Shown piece by piece: positions 1 through 5,601 of a DNA stretch of 7,006 nucleotides. The notes under the pieces are model-generated. The model made no database searches, was not told the origin of the DNA, and saw nothing but the letters and a program-made list of their open reading frames with translations. The first letter of the stretch is position 1, and each line of letters starts with the position of its first letter. Position numbers and translations under genes: made by a program. Source of the DNA: Methanocalculus sp. (GTDB taxonomy: Archaea > Halobacteriota > Methanomicrobia > Methanomicrobiales > Methanocorpusculaceae); assembly GCF_029762515.1 (NCBI RefSeq), contig NZ_JARVGN010000080.1:1-7006 (forward strand), written 5' to 3'.

Positions 1-1
1 C

Positions 2-925
2 TGGCCTTTCCGGAAAGGAATCTGGTTCCGCATCGCTCTTATTGCTCTCTTCATCGGCTGGGGCGGCGCCGGGTTCCCGCAGCCTACATGGTCTTCAGGC
101 AGCAGCACCACGTCAGATGATCTCCCCATGGTTTTTATGCCCGAGGCCCTGCCCGATATGGCCGGGCTGATCATTGCCATCGTCCTCCTGATCATAGCTC
201 TTGCCCTCCTCTTCATGCTGATTGGATCGATCTTCCAGTTCGTCTTTGTTGACTGCATACGAACGGGGAACGTGAAGATACGGGAATATTTCAGCCCGCG
301 TGCCGGGATGGGTACCAGTCTTTTCCTCTTCCAGATTGGAATTGCAGTTCTCTTCCTCGTGCTTCTCGCAGCACTTATCATACCGCTCATCATTCTCGCC
401 GGGGGTCTCGCGGGCCCTGCAGGTGGCATCTCACTGGTACTTACTCTCATTCTCTTCTTCCCGATCCTCATTGTACTTGCAATCATCGTCGGGATTATCC
501 AGCTGATTACTATCGATTTCGTTGTCCCGATCATGATCCAGAAGGACTGTGGGGTGATTGATGGGTGGAAAGAGTTCTACTCGATCATCAGCAGACAGTG
601 GATGCAGGGGATCATCTACCTGGTTGTCAGGTTCTTAGCAGCGCTTGGTGCCGGTGTGGTCATGATCCTCTTCACCCTCCTGGCGCTTGGGATCGTTGCC
701 ATCCCCTTTGCTCTCATCGGGCTCTTCCTGTACCTGCTGGTTCAGATGGCAAACCTCTCGTTCCTCCTTCTCCTCCTCATCCCATACCTGATCATCGCAA
801 TTCCGGTAGTTCTCCTGATATCGGTACCCTTCGTCACCTTCTTCCGCACCTATTCGCTAGCAGTGCTTGGCAGACTCGATTCAGGCTATGCCCTCCTTCC
901 GGAAGAAGAGCAGGCACCTGCGTGA
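2..925 (+). CDS. Multi-pass integral membrane protein, DUF7544-like, 5'-partial
   Basis: The reading frame is open from base 2 to the TGA at 923-925, giving 307 residues. The first in-frame ATG is at 119 and another is at 128, but the 39 codons before the first ATG already encode a plausible basic-aromatic segment (WPFRKGIWFRIALIALFIG) followed by a Gly/Ser/Thr linker, so the gene very probably begins outside the window. From base 128 on there are about six to seven hydrophobic segments with almost no polar loops. The exceptions are a short loop with FVDCIRTGNVKIREYF and a conserved-looking cytosolic stretch, IMIQKDCGVIDGWKEFYSI, between the fourth and fifth segments. The C-terminus is short and acidic (PEEEQAPA). 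The layout resembles a family of archaeal membrane proteins of unknown function annotated as DUF7544; that assignment is from memory. No catalytic motif is visible, and transport or membrane-organising roles would be guesses. Confidence 0.8.
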   Translation, partial: WPFRKGIWFRIALIALFIGWGGAGFPQPTWSSGSSTTSDDLPMVFMPEALPDMAGLIIAIVLLIIALALLFMLIGSIFQFVFVDCIRTGNVKIREYFSPRAGMGTSLFLFQIGIAVLFLVLLAALIIPLIILAGGLAGPAGGISLVLTLILFFPILIVLAIIVGIIQLITIDFVVPIMIQKDCGVIDGWKEFYSIISRQWMQGIIYLVVRFLAALGAGVVMILFTLLALGIVAIPFALIGLFLYLLVQMANLSFLLLLLIPYLIIAIPVVLLISVPFVTFFRTYSLAVLGRLDSGYALLPEEEQAPA

Positions 926-941
926 TCATCTTCCCCTTACC

Positions 942-947
942 TTTTTT
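942..947 (+). terminator. Candidate oligo-T terminator
   Basis: A run of six T follows the membrane-protein stop by 16 bases, inside the 60-base gap before the methyltransferase gene. Archaeal RNA polymerase commonly stops at oligo-T without a hairpin, and I see no hairpin here. It would separate the first gene from the next transcription unit. Confidence 0.35.
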
Positions 948-974
948 ACCGCAACCTGACTATACTCTGGACAT

Positions 975-978
975 GAGG
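975..978 (+). promoter_or_regulatory. Shine-Dalgarno site of the methyltransferase gene
   Basis: GAGG lies seven bases before the ATG at 986 and matches the archaeal 16S 3' end. It fixes this start rather than later in-frame ATGs such as codon 17. Confidence 0.55.
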
Positions 979-985
979 AAGTCCC

Positions 986-1723
986 ATGCACCCTGATGAG
1001 ATCGAAACAATCGCCCAGTCCCGCCTCCCCCTGATGAACCCGGTCACGGCTGAGATGATCCTGAGGGCAGGAGAGCTTGCTGCGATCAGTTCAGGCGATA
1101 ATGTCTACGATATCGGCTGCGGAAACGGCACCCTTCTCTCCCTCTGGGATGATGCATATGGTATCCGGGGAACCGGTATCGAACTGAGAAAGGAATCGGC
1201 TGCCGCTGCAAAGAGAGCAGTTGATGAAAAAGGGGCGGCAGATCGGATTCAGATCATTGAAGGCGATGCCGCAGCATGGGAGCCGGATGAACAATCTGAC
1301 TGTACTGTTGCCATCGGCTCTGCCTTCATCTTCGGGGGTGTAGTGCCCGCCCTCGCTCATTGTGAAGCGATCACCAGACCCGGAGGCAGTATTGTTATCG
1401 GGGATCGCTACTGGCAGAGCGCCTCTGTTCCGCCGGAATTTGCGGTCCAGTGGCAGGAGATCCCCACTGAATACGGCCTTGTAGCCGCCGCCCGTGATCT
1501 CGGGCTCAGGTTACGGGCTGTGATCAGGGCATCTCCTGATGACCATGACCGCTACGAGAGCGCCATCTGGCGGCAGTGTATCAGGTGGCTTGACGAACAT
1601 CCTTCACATCCTGAGCGGGAGGAGATTGAGGAGTACCTCTGCAAAATCCAGGATGAATATCTCGTCTATGGAAGGGAAGCCTTTGGATGGGCGATATGGA
1701 TCTTTGGAAAGGGTGCCGAATGA
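986..1723 (+). CDS. Class I SAM-dependent methyltransferase
   Basis: A 245-residue soluble protein with the Rossmann-fold methyltransferase signature. Motif I is VYDIGCGNGT at residues 40-49. An acidic residue after strand 2 (E66 in GIEL) would bind the ribose hydroxyls, EGDA at 92-95 is the adenine-side motif, VAIGSAFIFGG at about 108-118 is the strand-4 region, and TRPGGSIVIGD at 130-140 is the post-IV loop. It should transfer a methyl group from S-adenosylmethionine. The substrate cannot be read from sequence; the C-terminal 100 residues are rich in Trp, Tyr and charged residues and may form a substrate lid. The start is supported by GAGG at 975-978, seven bases upstream of the ATG. The stop TGA overlaps an ATG (ATGA at 1720-1723) that begins the region of the next gene, so the two are probably co-transcribed. 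A small-molecule or rRNA/tRNA methyltransferase is equally possible. Confidence 0.85.
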   Translation: MHPDEIETIAQSRLPLMNPVTAEMILRAGELAAISSGDNVYDIGCGNGTLLSLWDDAYGIRGTGIELRKESAAAAKRAVDEKGAADRIQIIEGDAAAWEPDEQSDCTVAIGSAFIFGGVVPALAHCEAITRPGGSIVIGDRYWQSASVPPEFAVQWQEIPTEYGLVAAARDLGLRLRAVIRASPDDHDRYESAIWRQCIRWLDEHPSHPEREEIEEYLCKIQDEYLVYGREAFGWAIWIFGKGAE

Positions 1724-1741
1724 TGGTCCGGGGGAGTCAGC

Positions 1742-2236
1742 CTGGTATTTGAATGCAGCCAGTGCGGCGACTGTTGCAGCCATCTTGGTCTTGTCCATAC
1801 CATAGAAGCCGATCTCGGCAATCTACGGTATATTGTTTTGAACCGTTATTCCGGCGAGAGGACAACTGTTACGATCGATCCCGACAAAACCGCCCTCTTT
1901 CTGGATAAGAATCTTAAGAAGAGCACCTTTCTAGATCGCCCGGAAGCATGCCCCTTCTTCCGGTTCATCCCAGAGGAAGAGAAAGGCTACTGCTCTGTCC
2001 ATGCAACACGACCCGAGATATGCCGTGATTATGGATGCTGGCGCATGCTCATCCTTGATAGTAGCGGGAGGCGGGCAGGGCGGATCATGGAATCCCGCCA
2101 TCTCGGATCAGATGATCCGGTTCTCCTTGCCATCTTTGCAGAAAGAGCTCATCTTCTGGAGAAACTATCTGATTTTGATTGGGATGATGCGGTCATCAGA
2201 ATGATCAGATCAGCAGGGTATCTGGTGCGTACCTGA
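1742..2236 (+). CDS. YkgJ-family cysteine-cluster (Fe/Zn-chelating) protein with abnormal start
   Basis: The protein carries the YkgJ / CxxCxxCC hallmark: the frame at 1748-1777 reads FECSQCGDCC, followed by SHLGLVHTIEADLG. The C-terminal half holds the second cluster, ACPFF, then GYCSVHATRPEICRDYGCW. With the CTG at 1742 as start the product has 164 residues, with cysteines at 5, 8, 11, 12, 70, 84, 94 and 99, close to the usual size of the family. No ATG or GTG precedes the first cysteines in this frame. The first ordinary start is TTG at 1838, which would delete the whole N-terminal cluster and is unlikely. GGGGAG at 1731-1736 lies five bases before CTG 1742 and could be its ribosome site. 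Alternatively the ATG at 1720 or 1723 is the intended start and a one-base difference in the G-run 1730-1734 breaks the frame. The family is thought to bind a metal or Fe-S cluster; the partner is unknown. The tight link to the upstream methyltransferase suggests co-expression. Confidence 0.75.
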   Translation: MVFECSQCGDCCSHLGLVHTIEADLGNLRYIVLNRYSGERTTVTIDPDKTALFLDKNLKKSTFLDRPEACPFFRFIPEEEKGYCSVHATRPEICRDYGCWRMLILDSSGRRAGRIMESRHLGSDDPVLLAIFAERAHLLEKLSDFDWDDAVIRMIRSAGYLVRT

Positions 2237-2241
2237 GCGGG

Positions 2242-2253
2242 TCTTTTATTTTC
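2242..2253 (+). promoter_or_regulatory. T-rich element: terminator and/or TATA-like box
   Basis: The 37-base gap between the cysteine-cluster gene and the Nramp-like gene contains TCTTTTATTTTC. It could end the upstream transcript. Its TTTATTTT core (2245-2252) is centred about 25 bases before the GTG at 2274, the spacing expected for an archaeal TATA box driving a leaderless mRNA, and no convincing Shine-Dalgarno site precedes that GTG. Both readings are inference. Confidence 0.35.
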
Positions 2254-2273
2254 CAAACGACAAATAGATCAGG

Positions 2274-4193
2274 GTGCAGATCCAAACAGCCCTTCCCGCG
2301 CAAATCACCTCATTGCGAAGGCGGATTGCAGAACGCTTCTTCTTTCTAGGGCCGGTCTTCATCCTTGCACTTGAGGTATCCGGGGAATCGGGGCTTGTTG
2401 AGATCATCAATGCGGGACTCCATACCGGCTATGGCCTCCTCTGGGTCTTTGCAATCGCGCTCATCTATAAGTATGCCTTTGCCTATGGGATCGCCCGCTA
2501 TACCCTCTCCACGGGGAAGACGATCTTCTCGGGCCTTCGGTCCATTCCTGGGCCGCGGAACTGGGAGGTCACCTTCATCACGATCATCTATATCCTCGAG
2601 ATGCTTGCATATGGTGGTTTCCTCATTATCGCGGCGCATTTCCTCTATTACCTGCTCCCCATCGATATTCCGATCCAGGTGATTGCGATTGCAACCCTCG
2701 CCATGATCCTCCTTCTCCTCTGGAAAGGCAGCTATGAGCGGCTGGAAAAGGTGATCATCGGGATGATGATCCTCCTCTTTACCGGTATCCTCTTCAGCCT
2801 CCTTGCCCTCCATGTCCCGGTAACCGAGGTTGCAGAAGGGTTTATTCCGTACCTGGATCCCCATCAGTATATTGAGATTATGGCTCTCCTCGGGGCGGTT
2901 GGTGCCGGGTTGAACCTCCTCCTCTATTCGGTCTGGCTTCATGAGAAGACCGGCGGAAAGCCCTGCACCAGCGATCTTCCCGAGAAGATGCGGATCGTCC
3001 GGACCGATCTTCTCATCGGATTTGGGCTTATCGCCTTGATGAGCCTGGTATTTCTGGCGATTGGTGCCAATTACAGCCATTCATTCCATGCCATCGATGA
3101 GGGTGTCATCTCGGCCATTGCCGTCTCAACCCATCTCTTTATGACAATACCCCTCGCAGCCCCGGTATTCGTCCTCTCTTCGTTCATTCTGCTTGCGGGT
3201 GCAGCAATCTCCGGTATGGACGGGCGTGCGCGTGCGATCTGCGGTATCCTCCGGGAAGCGGGCGGTATTCAGATACCGGCAAAGAAACTGTACCGGCTGA
3301 TCCTCCTTGCTTTCTCTGTTATCATCCTTGCTTCAATCTATATCGGAAGCCCCGAAGCCGTGATCAAGCATGTCTCTGTCGTCTCGTCGATCCTCTTTGC
3401 GGTTATCGGATTTGCCCTCATCTATATTGATAACAATCTTCCCCGGGGGCACCGGGGATCCCGCATCTGGCTTGCCGTCATGGCGATCGGATCCGGTATC
3501 TTTTTCCTTGTCGGATTGCTTGAGGAGGCGACGATCCTTGCATTTGGCGTACCGTTGATGGAACGGCTCGCAATGGTTCTCCTCGTCCTCTTCGTCTTTG
3601 TCAGATCAGATCTGGCCTCGGCATACCGGAGAGGGGTTGCGACAAAAACCGATCTTCTCTGGCTGATCCTCATCTTTGGAGCACTCTCGATATACGGGAC
3701 ATTCCGGGGCTTCAACTTTGAAGGTGTCCTCCTGAACTTCCGGGATCTCGGGCCGATCATCGCCGGACTCATCGGCGGTCCCATAGCCGGTGCGGCAGCC
3801 GGACTCATCGGTGGTCTCTACCGGTATTCGCTTGGGGGCTGGACTGCTCTTCCCTGTGCAATAGCCACGATCGTTGCCGGTATATTGGGAGGTGTGGTCG
3901 GGAGGCGATGGCTCCCTTTCACACCGCTCCGTCTTGCCATCCTCGGGGTGGCAGCAGAAGCGCTCCATATCCTTGTAATCCTCCCGCTTCTCACCATCGG
4001 GACCCCTTTTTCAGAGATACTGGATGTTATTCGCGCAACACTGCTCCCGATGTCGGTGGTGACCGCGGCCGGGCTGATCCTGTACCTTGTGATCGAGAAT
4101 CAGTACAAAAAAGAGATTGATATGAAGGATCTCGTCTGCTGGATCAGAAAAGAGATCGATCCGGAGCTTGAGACTGAGAAGGATGATCAGTAA
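2274..4193 (+). CDS. Nramp-like transporter fused to a LytS-type 5TM (5TMR_LYT) domain
   Basis: A 639-residue polytopic membrane protein with two recognisable parts. Residues about 21-450 resemble the Nramp branch of the APC/LeuT fold: GPVFILALEVSGESG at 26-40 aligns with the first Nramp helix, YGLLWVFAIALIYKYAF at 53-69 follows as in Nramp, GAVGAGLNLLLYSVWLHEK at 207-225 takes the place of helix 6, and SGMDGRARAICGILREAG at 313-330 matches the late Nramp signature. Two metal-binding signatures of true Nramp proteins, DPGN in helix 1 and MPH in helix 6, are absent, so Mn/Fe transport is doubtful. Residues about 461-608 match the five-helix LytS/YhcK sensor domain: NFRDLGP at 488-494, GGPIAGAAAG at 501-510, GGLYRYSLGGWTALPC at 513-528 and AGILGG at 535-540. 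A charged tail follows with no kinase, GGDEF or phosphatase module. The start is GTG with no clear ribosome site, possibly leaderless. The stop lies one base from that of the convergent tsr3. Transport regulated by the 5TM module is my inference. Confidence 0.8.
   Translation: MQIQTALPAQITSLRRRIAERFFFLGPVFILALEVSGESGLVEIINAGLHTGYGLLWVFAIALIYKYAFAYGIARYTLSTGKTIFSGLRSIPGPRNWEVTFITIIYILEMLAYGGFLIIAAHFLYYLLPIDIPIQVIAIATLAMILLLLWKGSYERLEKVIIGMMILLFTGILFSLLALHVPVTEVAEGFIPYLDPHQYIEIMALLGAVGAGLNLLLYSVWLHEKTGGKPCTSDLPEKMRIVRTDLLIGFGLIALMSLVFLAIGANYSHSFHAIDEGVISAIAVSTHLFMTIPLAAPVFVLSSFILLAGAAISGMDGRARAICGILREAGGIQIPAKKLYRLILLAFSVIILASIYIGSPEAVIKHVSVVSSILFAVIGFALIYIDNNLPRGHRGSRIWLAVMAIGSGIFFLVGLLEEATILAFGVPLMERLAMVLLVLFVFVRSDLASAYRRGVATKTDLLWLILIFGALSIYGTFRGFNFEGVLLNFRDLGPIIAGLIGGPIAGAAAGLIGGLYRYSLGGWTALPCAIATIVAGILGGVVGRRWLPFTPLRLAILGVAAEALHILVILPLLTIGTPFSEILDVIRATLLPMSVVTAAGLILYLVIENQYKKEIDMKDLVCWIRKEIDPELETEKDDQ
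3762..3816 (+). repeat. Direct repeat inside the 5TM domain coding sequence
   Basis: A 19-base unit at 3762-3780 recurs at 3798-3816 with one mismatch, 36 bases apart and in frame. Each copy encodes AGLIGG (residues 497-502 and 509-514), part of the glycine-rich helix-packing motif that typifies LytS-type 5TM domains. It is probably protein-constrained rather than a mobile or regulatory repeat. Confidence 0.6.
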
Positions 4194-4194
4194 A

Positions 4195-4689
4195 TCAGAG
4201 GTACTCGGCCTGCACGGCAAGTACCCCGGCACTATCGACTGCTGCTGCATATTCTGCAAGCGGCTCTGCATTCACCTCGAGGAACCGGATACCAAACGGC
4301 ACCTTTGAGAGGATCAGCTCTGCCTGATCGCGCTCCCCGAGGATGATCAATGCAGCGGCAAGCGCCTCGACCGACGAGAGGACAAAGGGTTTTCCGAAAT
4401 TGACCGGGTTTGCTGCGACAAGGAACGGAAGAGCCCTCCGCCCCCGGAAGATCGAGAGCTCTTCCCGTTCAAGCACCTCCCATGAACAGTCGAGGGCGGT
4501 GATCGAACGGATCCAACTCCGATCAGCTGGTGAGATGACTACTCCGGCGGTAGGGTCAAGGAGGAGCGTTCCCTTTGGCACCTGTCGGAATGACGGGACA
4601 ACCCTGACAAAGCCATACCGCTCAAGCCGTTTAATGGTGCACTTCCTGGGATCACAGGTGTTGTCGCGGTACGAGATGAGAGGTATCAT
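4195..4689 (-). CDS. tsr3: 16S rRNA aminocarboxypropyltransferase Tsr3
   Basis: A complete 164-residue Tsr3. Conserved elements in order are TCDPRKCTIKRLERYG at 11-26, LLLDPTAGVVISPAD at 42-56, ALDCSW at 65-70, RALPFLVAANPVNFGKPF at 85-102, LSSVEALAAALIILG at 104-118 and the C-terminal FLEVNAEPLAEYA at 136-148. In yeast and archaea this SPOUT-fold enzyme moves the 3-amino-3-carboxypropyl group of S-adenosylmethionine onto N3 of a hypermodified uridine in helix 31 of small-subunit rRNA, late in ribosome assembly. Length and motifs are normal and nothing appears broken. The ATG at 4687-4689 has no clear Shine-Dalgarno site, and a TATA-like element lies about 24 bases upstream, so translation may be leaderless. 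The gene converges on the Nramp-like gene and diverges from the deoxyribosyltransferase fusion gene; neither neighbour is obviously related to ribosome assembly. Confidence 0.95.
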   Translation of the reverse strand: MIPLISYRDNTCDPRKCTIKRLERYGFVRVVPSFRQVPKGTLLLDPTAGVVISPADRSWIRSITALDCSWEVLEREELSIFRGRRALPFLVAANPVNFGKPFVLSSVEALAAALIILGERDQAELILSKVPFGIRFLEVNAEPLAEYAAAVDSAGVLAVQAEYL

Positions 4690-4710
4690 GACAGTACTAT
4701 CTTGCGCTTC

Positions 4711-4716
4711 ATATCA
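4711..4716. promoter_or_regulatory. Candidate shared TATA-like core between divergent genes
   Basis: ATATCA (TGATAT on the other strand) is the most TATA-like element in the 53-base gap between tsr3 and the deoxyribosyltransferase fusion gene. It is centred about 24 bases from the tsr3 ATG and about 29 bases from the ATG at 4743, close to the archaeal TATA-to-start distance in both directions. The position is suggestive; the sequence match is weak. Confidence 0.3.
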
Positions 4717-4730
4717 CATCAAGCACCGCG

Positions 4731-4742
4731 ATCAATCAATCA
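4731..4742 (+). repeat. Three tandem ATCA units abutting a start codon
   Basis: ATCA is repeated three times immediately before the ATG at 4743, and the start itself continues the pattern imperfectly (ATGA). The tract is short and its position takes the place of a ribosome-binding site. I give it no established function. Confidence 0.5.
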
Positions 4743-5600
4743 ATGAGAAGCACCAATAGAGCTGTTATGTATGTGATGGTTGCACCCTGTATCCTCGATC
4801 CCTCTCTCCGGGCTGAAGGGATCACACGGGATGAGGATCTCAGGGCATATGCTGCCTGCCTGAAAAGGTGCTCGGCATTCGGGCTTGAGGTTGTTCCGCT
4901 TCCCTGCGCAGAGACGCTCTATCTCGGAAGGAACCGGGTTCCCGGGACATTCACGGAGCGGCTGAACACACCTGAATTCGAACTTCTCATTGACCGGCTG
5001 GAAATTGAGGTGCGGCAGATCATCCTTCAGCGGGGGGAGCCGCTCTGCATCATCGGAGCAGACTCATCGCCTGCCTGCGGAGTGAACACCACCTGGTACA
5101 GCCCTGAAGAGAAAGTGAATCACCGCGGTGTGTTTCTCTCCCGATTCCGGGAAATACCGGCTATTGATGCGTTTGATTTCGCCCGGTACCGGGTCTATCT
5201 TGCGTCACCGCTCTTCACAGAAGCCGAACGCCGATACAATGAATTGATCAGGGATCTGCTTGCCACCCATTGTTTTGAGGTCTATCTTCCCCAGGAGGTG
5301 GGTCAGGATTCGGCATGCCGCGATAAGGATGCAATAGATCAGATCTTCCAGTCTCACTGTGAAGCACTCAAAACAACAGACTGGATGGTTGCGATTATTG
5401 ACGGGGCCGATGCCGATTCAGGCACCGCATGGGAGATTGGGTATGCGTATGCAAAAGGGATACCCGTTGTTTCCCTCAGGACAGATTTCAGGAAAGCAGG
5501 TCATAACGAGCATGTGAACCTGATGCTGGAGCGATCATCTGTTGTGGTCACCAGAAAAGAGGATCTGCCGCACACCCTCATCTCCCCGCTTCACCACTGA
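4743..5600 (+). CDS. TudS/DUF523-like desulfidase domain fused to nucleoside 2-deoxyribosyltransferase
   Basis: A 285-residue soluble protein with two domains. Residues about 9-140 resemble the DUF523/TudS-related putative desulfidases: VAPCILDP at 13-20, VPLPCAETLYLGR at 51-63, NTPEFELLIDRL at 75-86 and IIGADSSPACGV at 103-114. C16, C55 and C112 sit where the cluster-binding cysteines of that family are expected. Residues about 149-270 are a nucleoside 2-deoxyribosyltransferase domain: YRVYLASPLFTEAERRYNE at 149-167, then DWMVAIIDG at 213-221 and DSGTAWEIGYAYAKG at 225-239. D225 and E231 have the spacing of the substrate-binding Asp and nucleophilic Glu of known enzymes. The second domain should break or exchange the N-glycosidic bond of deoxynucleosides or related nucleotides; the first may remove sulfur from a thiolated base. 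A joint role in thionucleoside salvage or clean-up is inference. The ATG at 4743 lacks a ribosome site; the ATG at 4767 (codon 9) directly before the conserved region is a serious alternative start. Confidence 0.83.
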   Translation: MRSTNRAVMYVMVAPCILDPSLRAEGITRDEDLRAYAACLKRCSAFGLEVVPLPCAETLYLGRNRVPGTFTERLNTPEFELLIDRLEIEVRQIILQRGEPLCIIGADSSPACGVNTTWYSPEEKVNHRGVFLSRFREIPAIDAFDFARYRVYLASPLFTEAERRYNELIRDLLATHCFEVYLPQEVGQDSACRDKDAIDQIFQSHCEALKTTDWMVAIIDGADADSGTAWEIGYAYAKGIPVVSLRTDFRKAGHNEHVNLMLERSSVVVTRKEDLPHTLISPLHH

Positions 5601-5601
5601 G

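Noticed and set aside
565..996. A 143-codon frame inside and past the first membrane-protein gene
   Set aside because: Its translation is Pro/His/Ser-rich with no domain, and it is a +1 shadow of the membrane gene.
2346..3080. A 244-codon open frame antisense to the Nramp-like gene
   Set aside because: Its product is a highly charged, low-complexity mirror of a hydrophobic membrane protein with no recognisable motif; it is a by-product of codon bias on the coding strand.
3762..3816. The 19-base direct repeat as a possible attachment site or CRISPR-like repeat
   Set aside because: It is in frame, has only two copies and encodes a known glycine motif of the 5TM domain, so protein constraint explains it.
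3606..3968. Antisense frames opposite the 5TM domain
   Set aside because: They are charged low-complexity translations, explained by the glycine- and leucine-rich coding strand.
4343..4759. A 138-codon plus-strand frame opposite tsr3
   Set aside because: It lies antisense to a clearly conserved Tsr3 gene and its product is Arg/Ser-rich without motifs.
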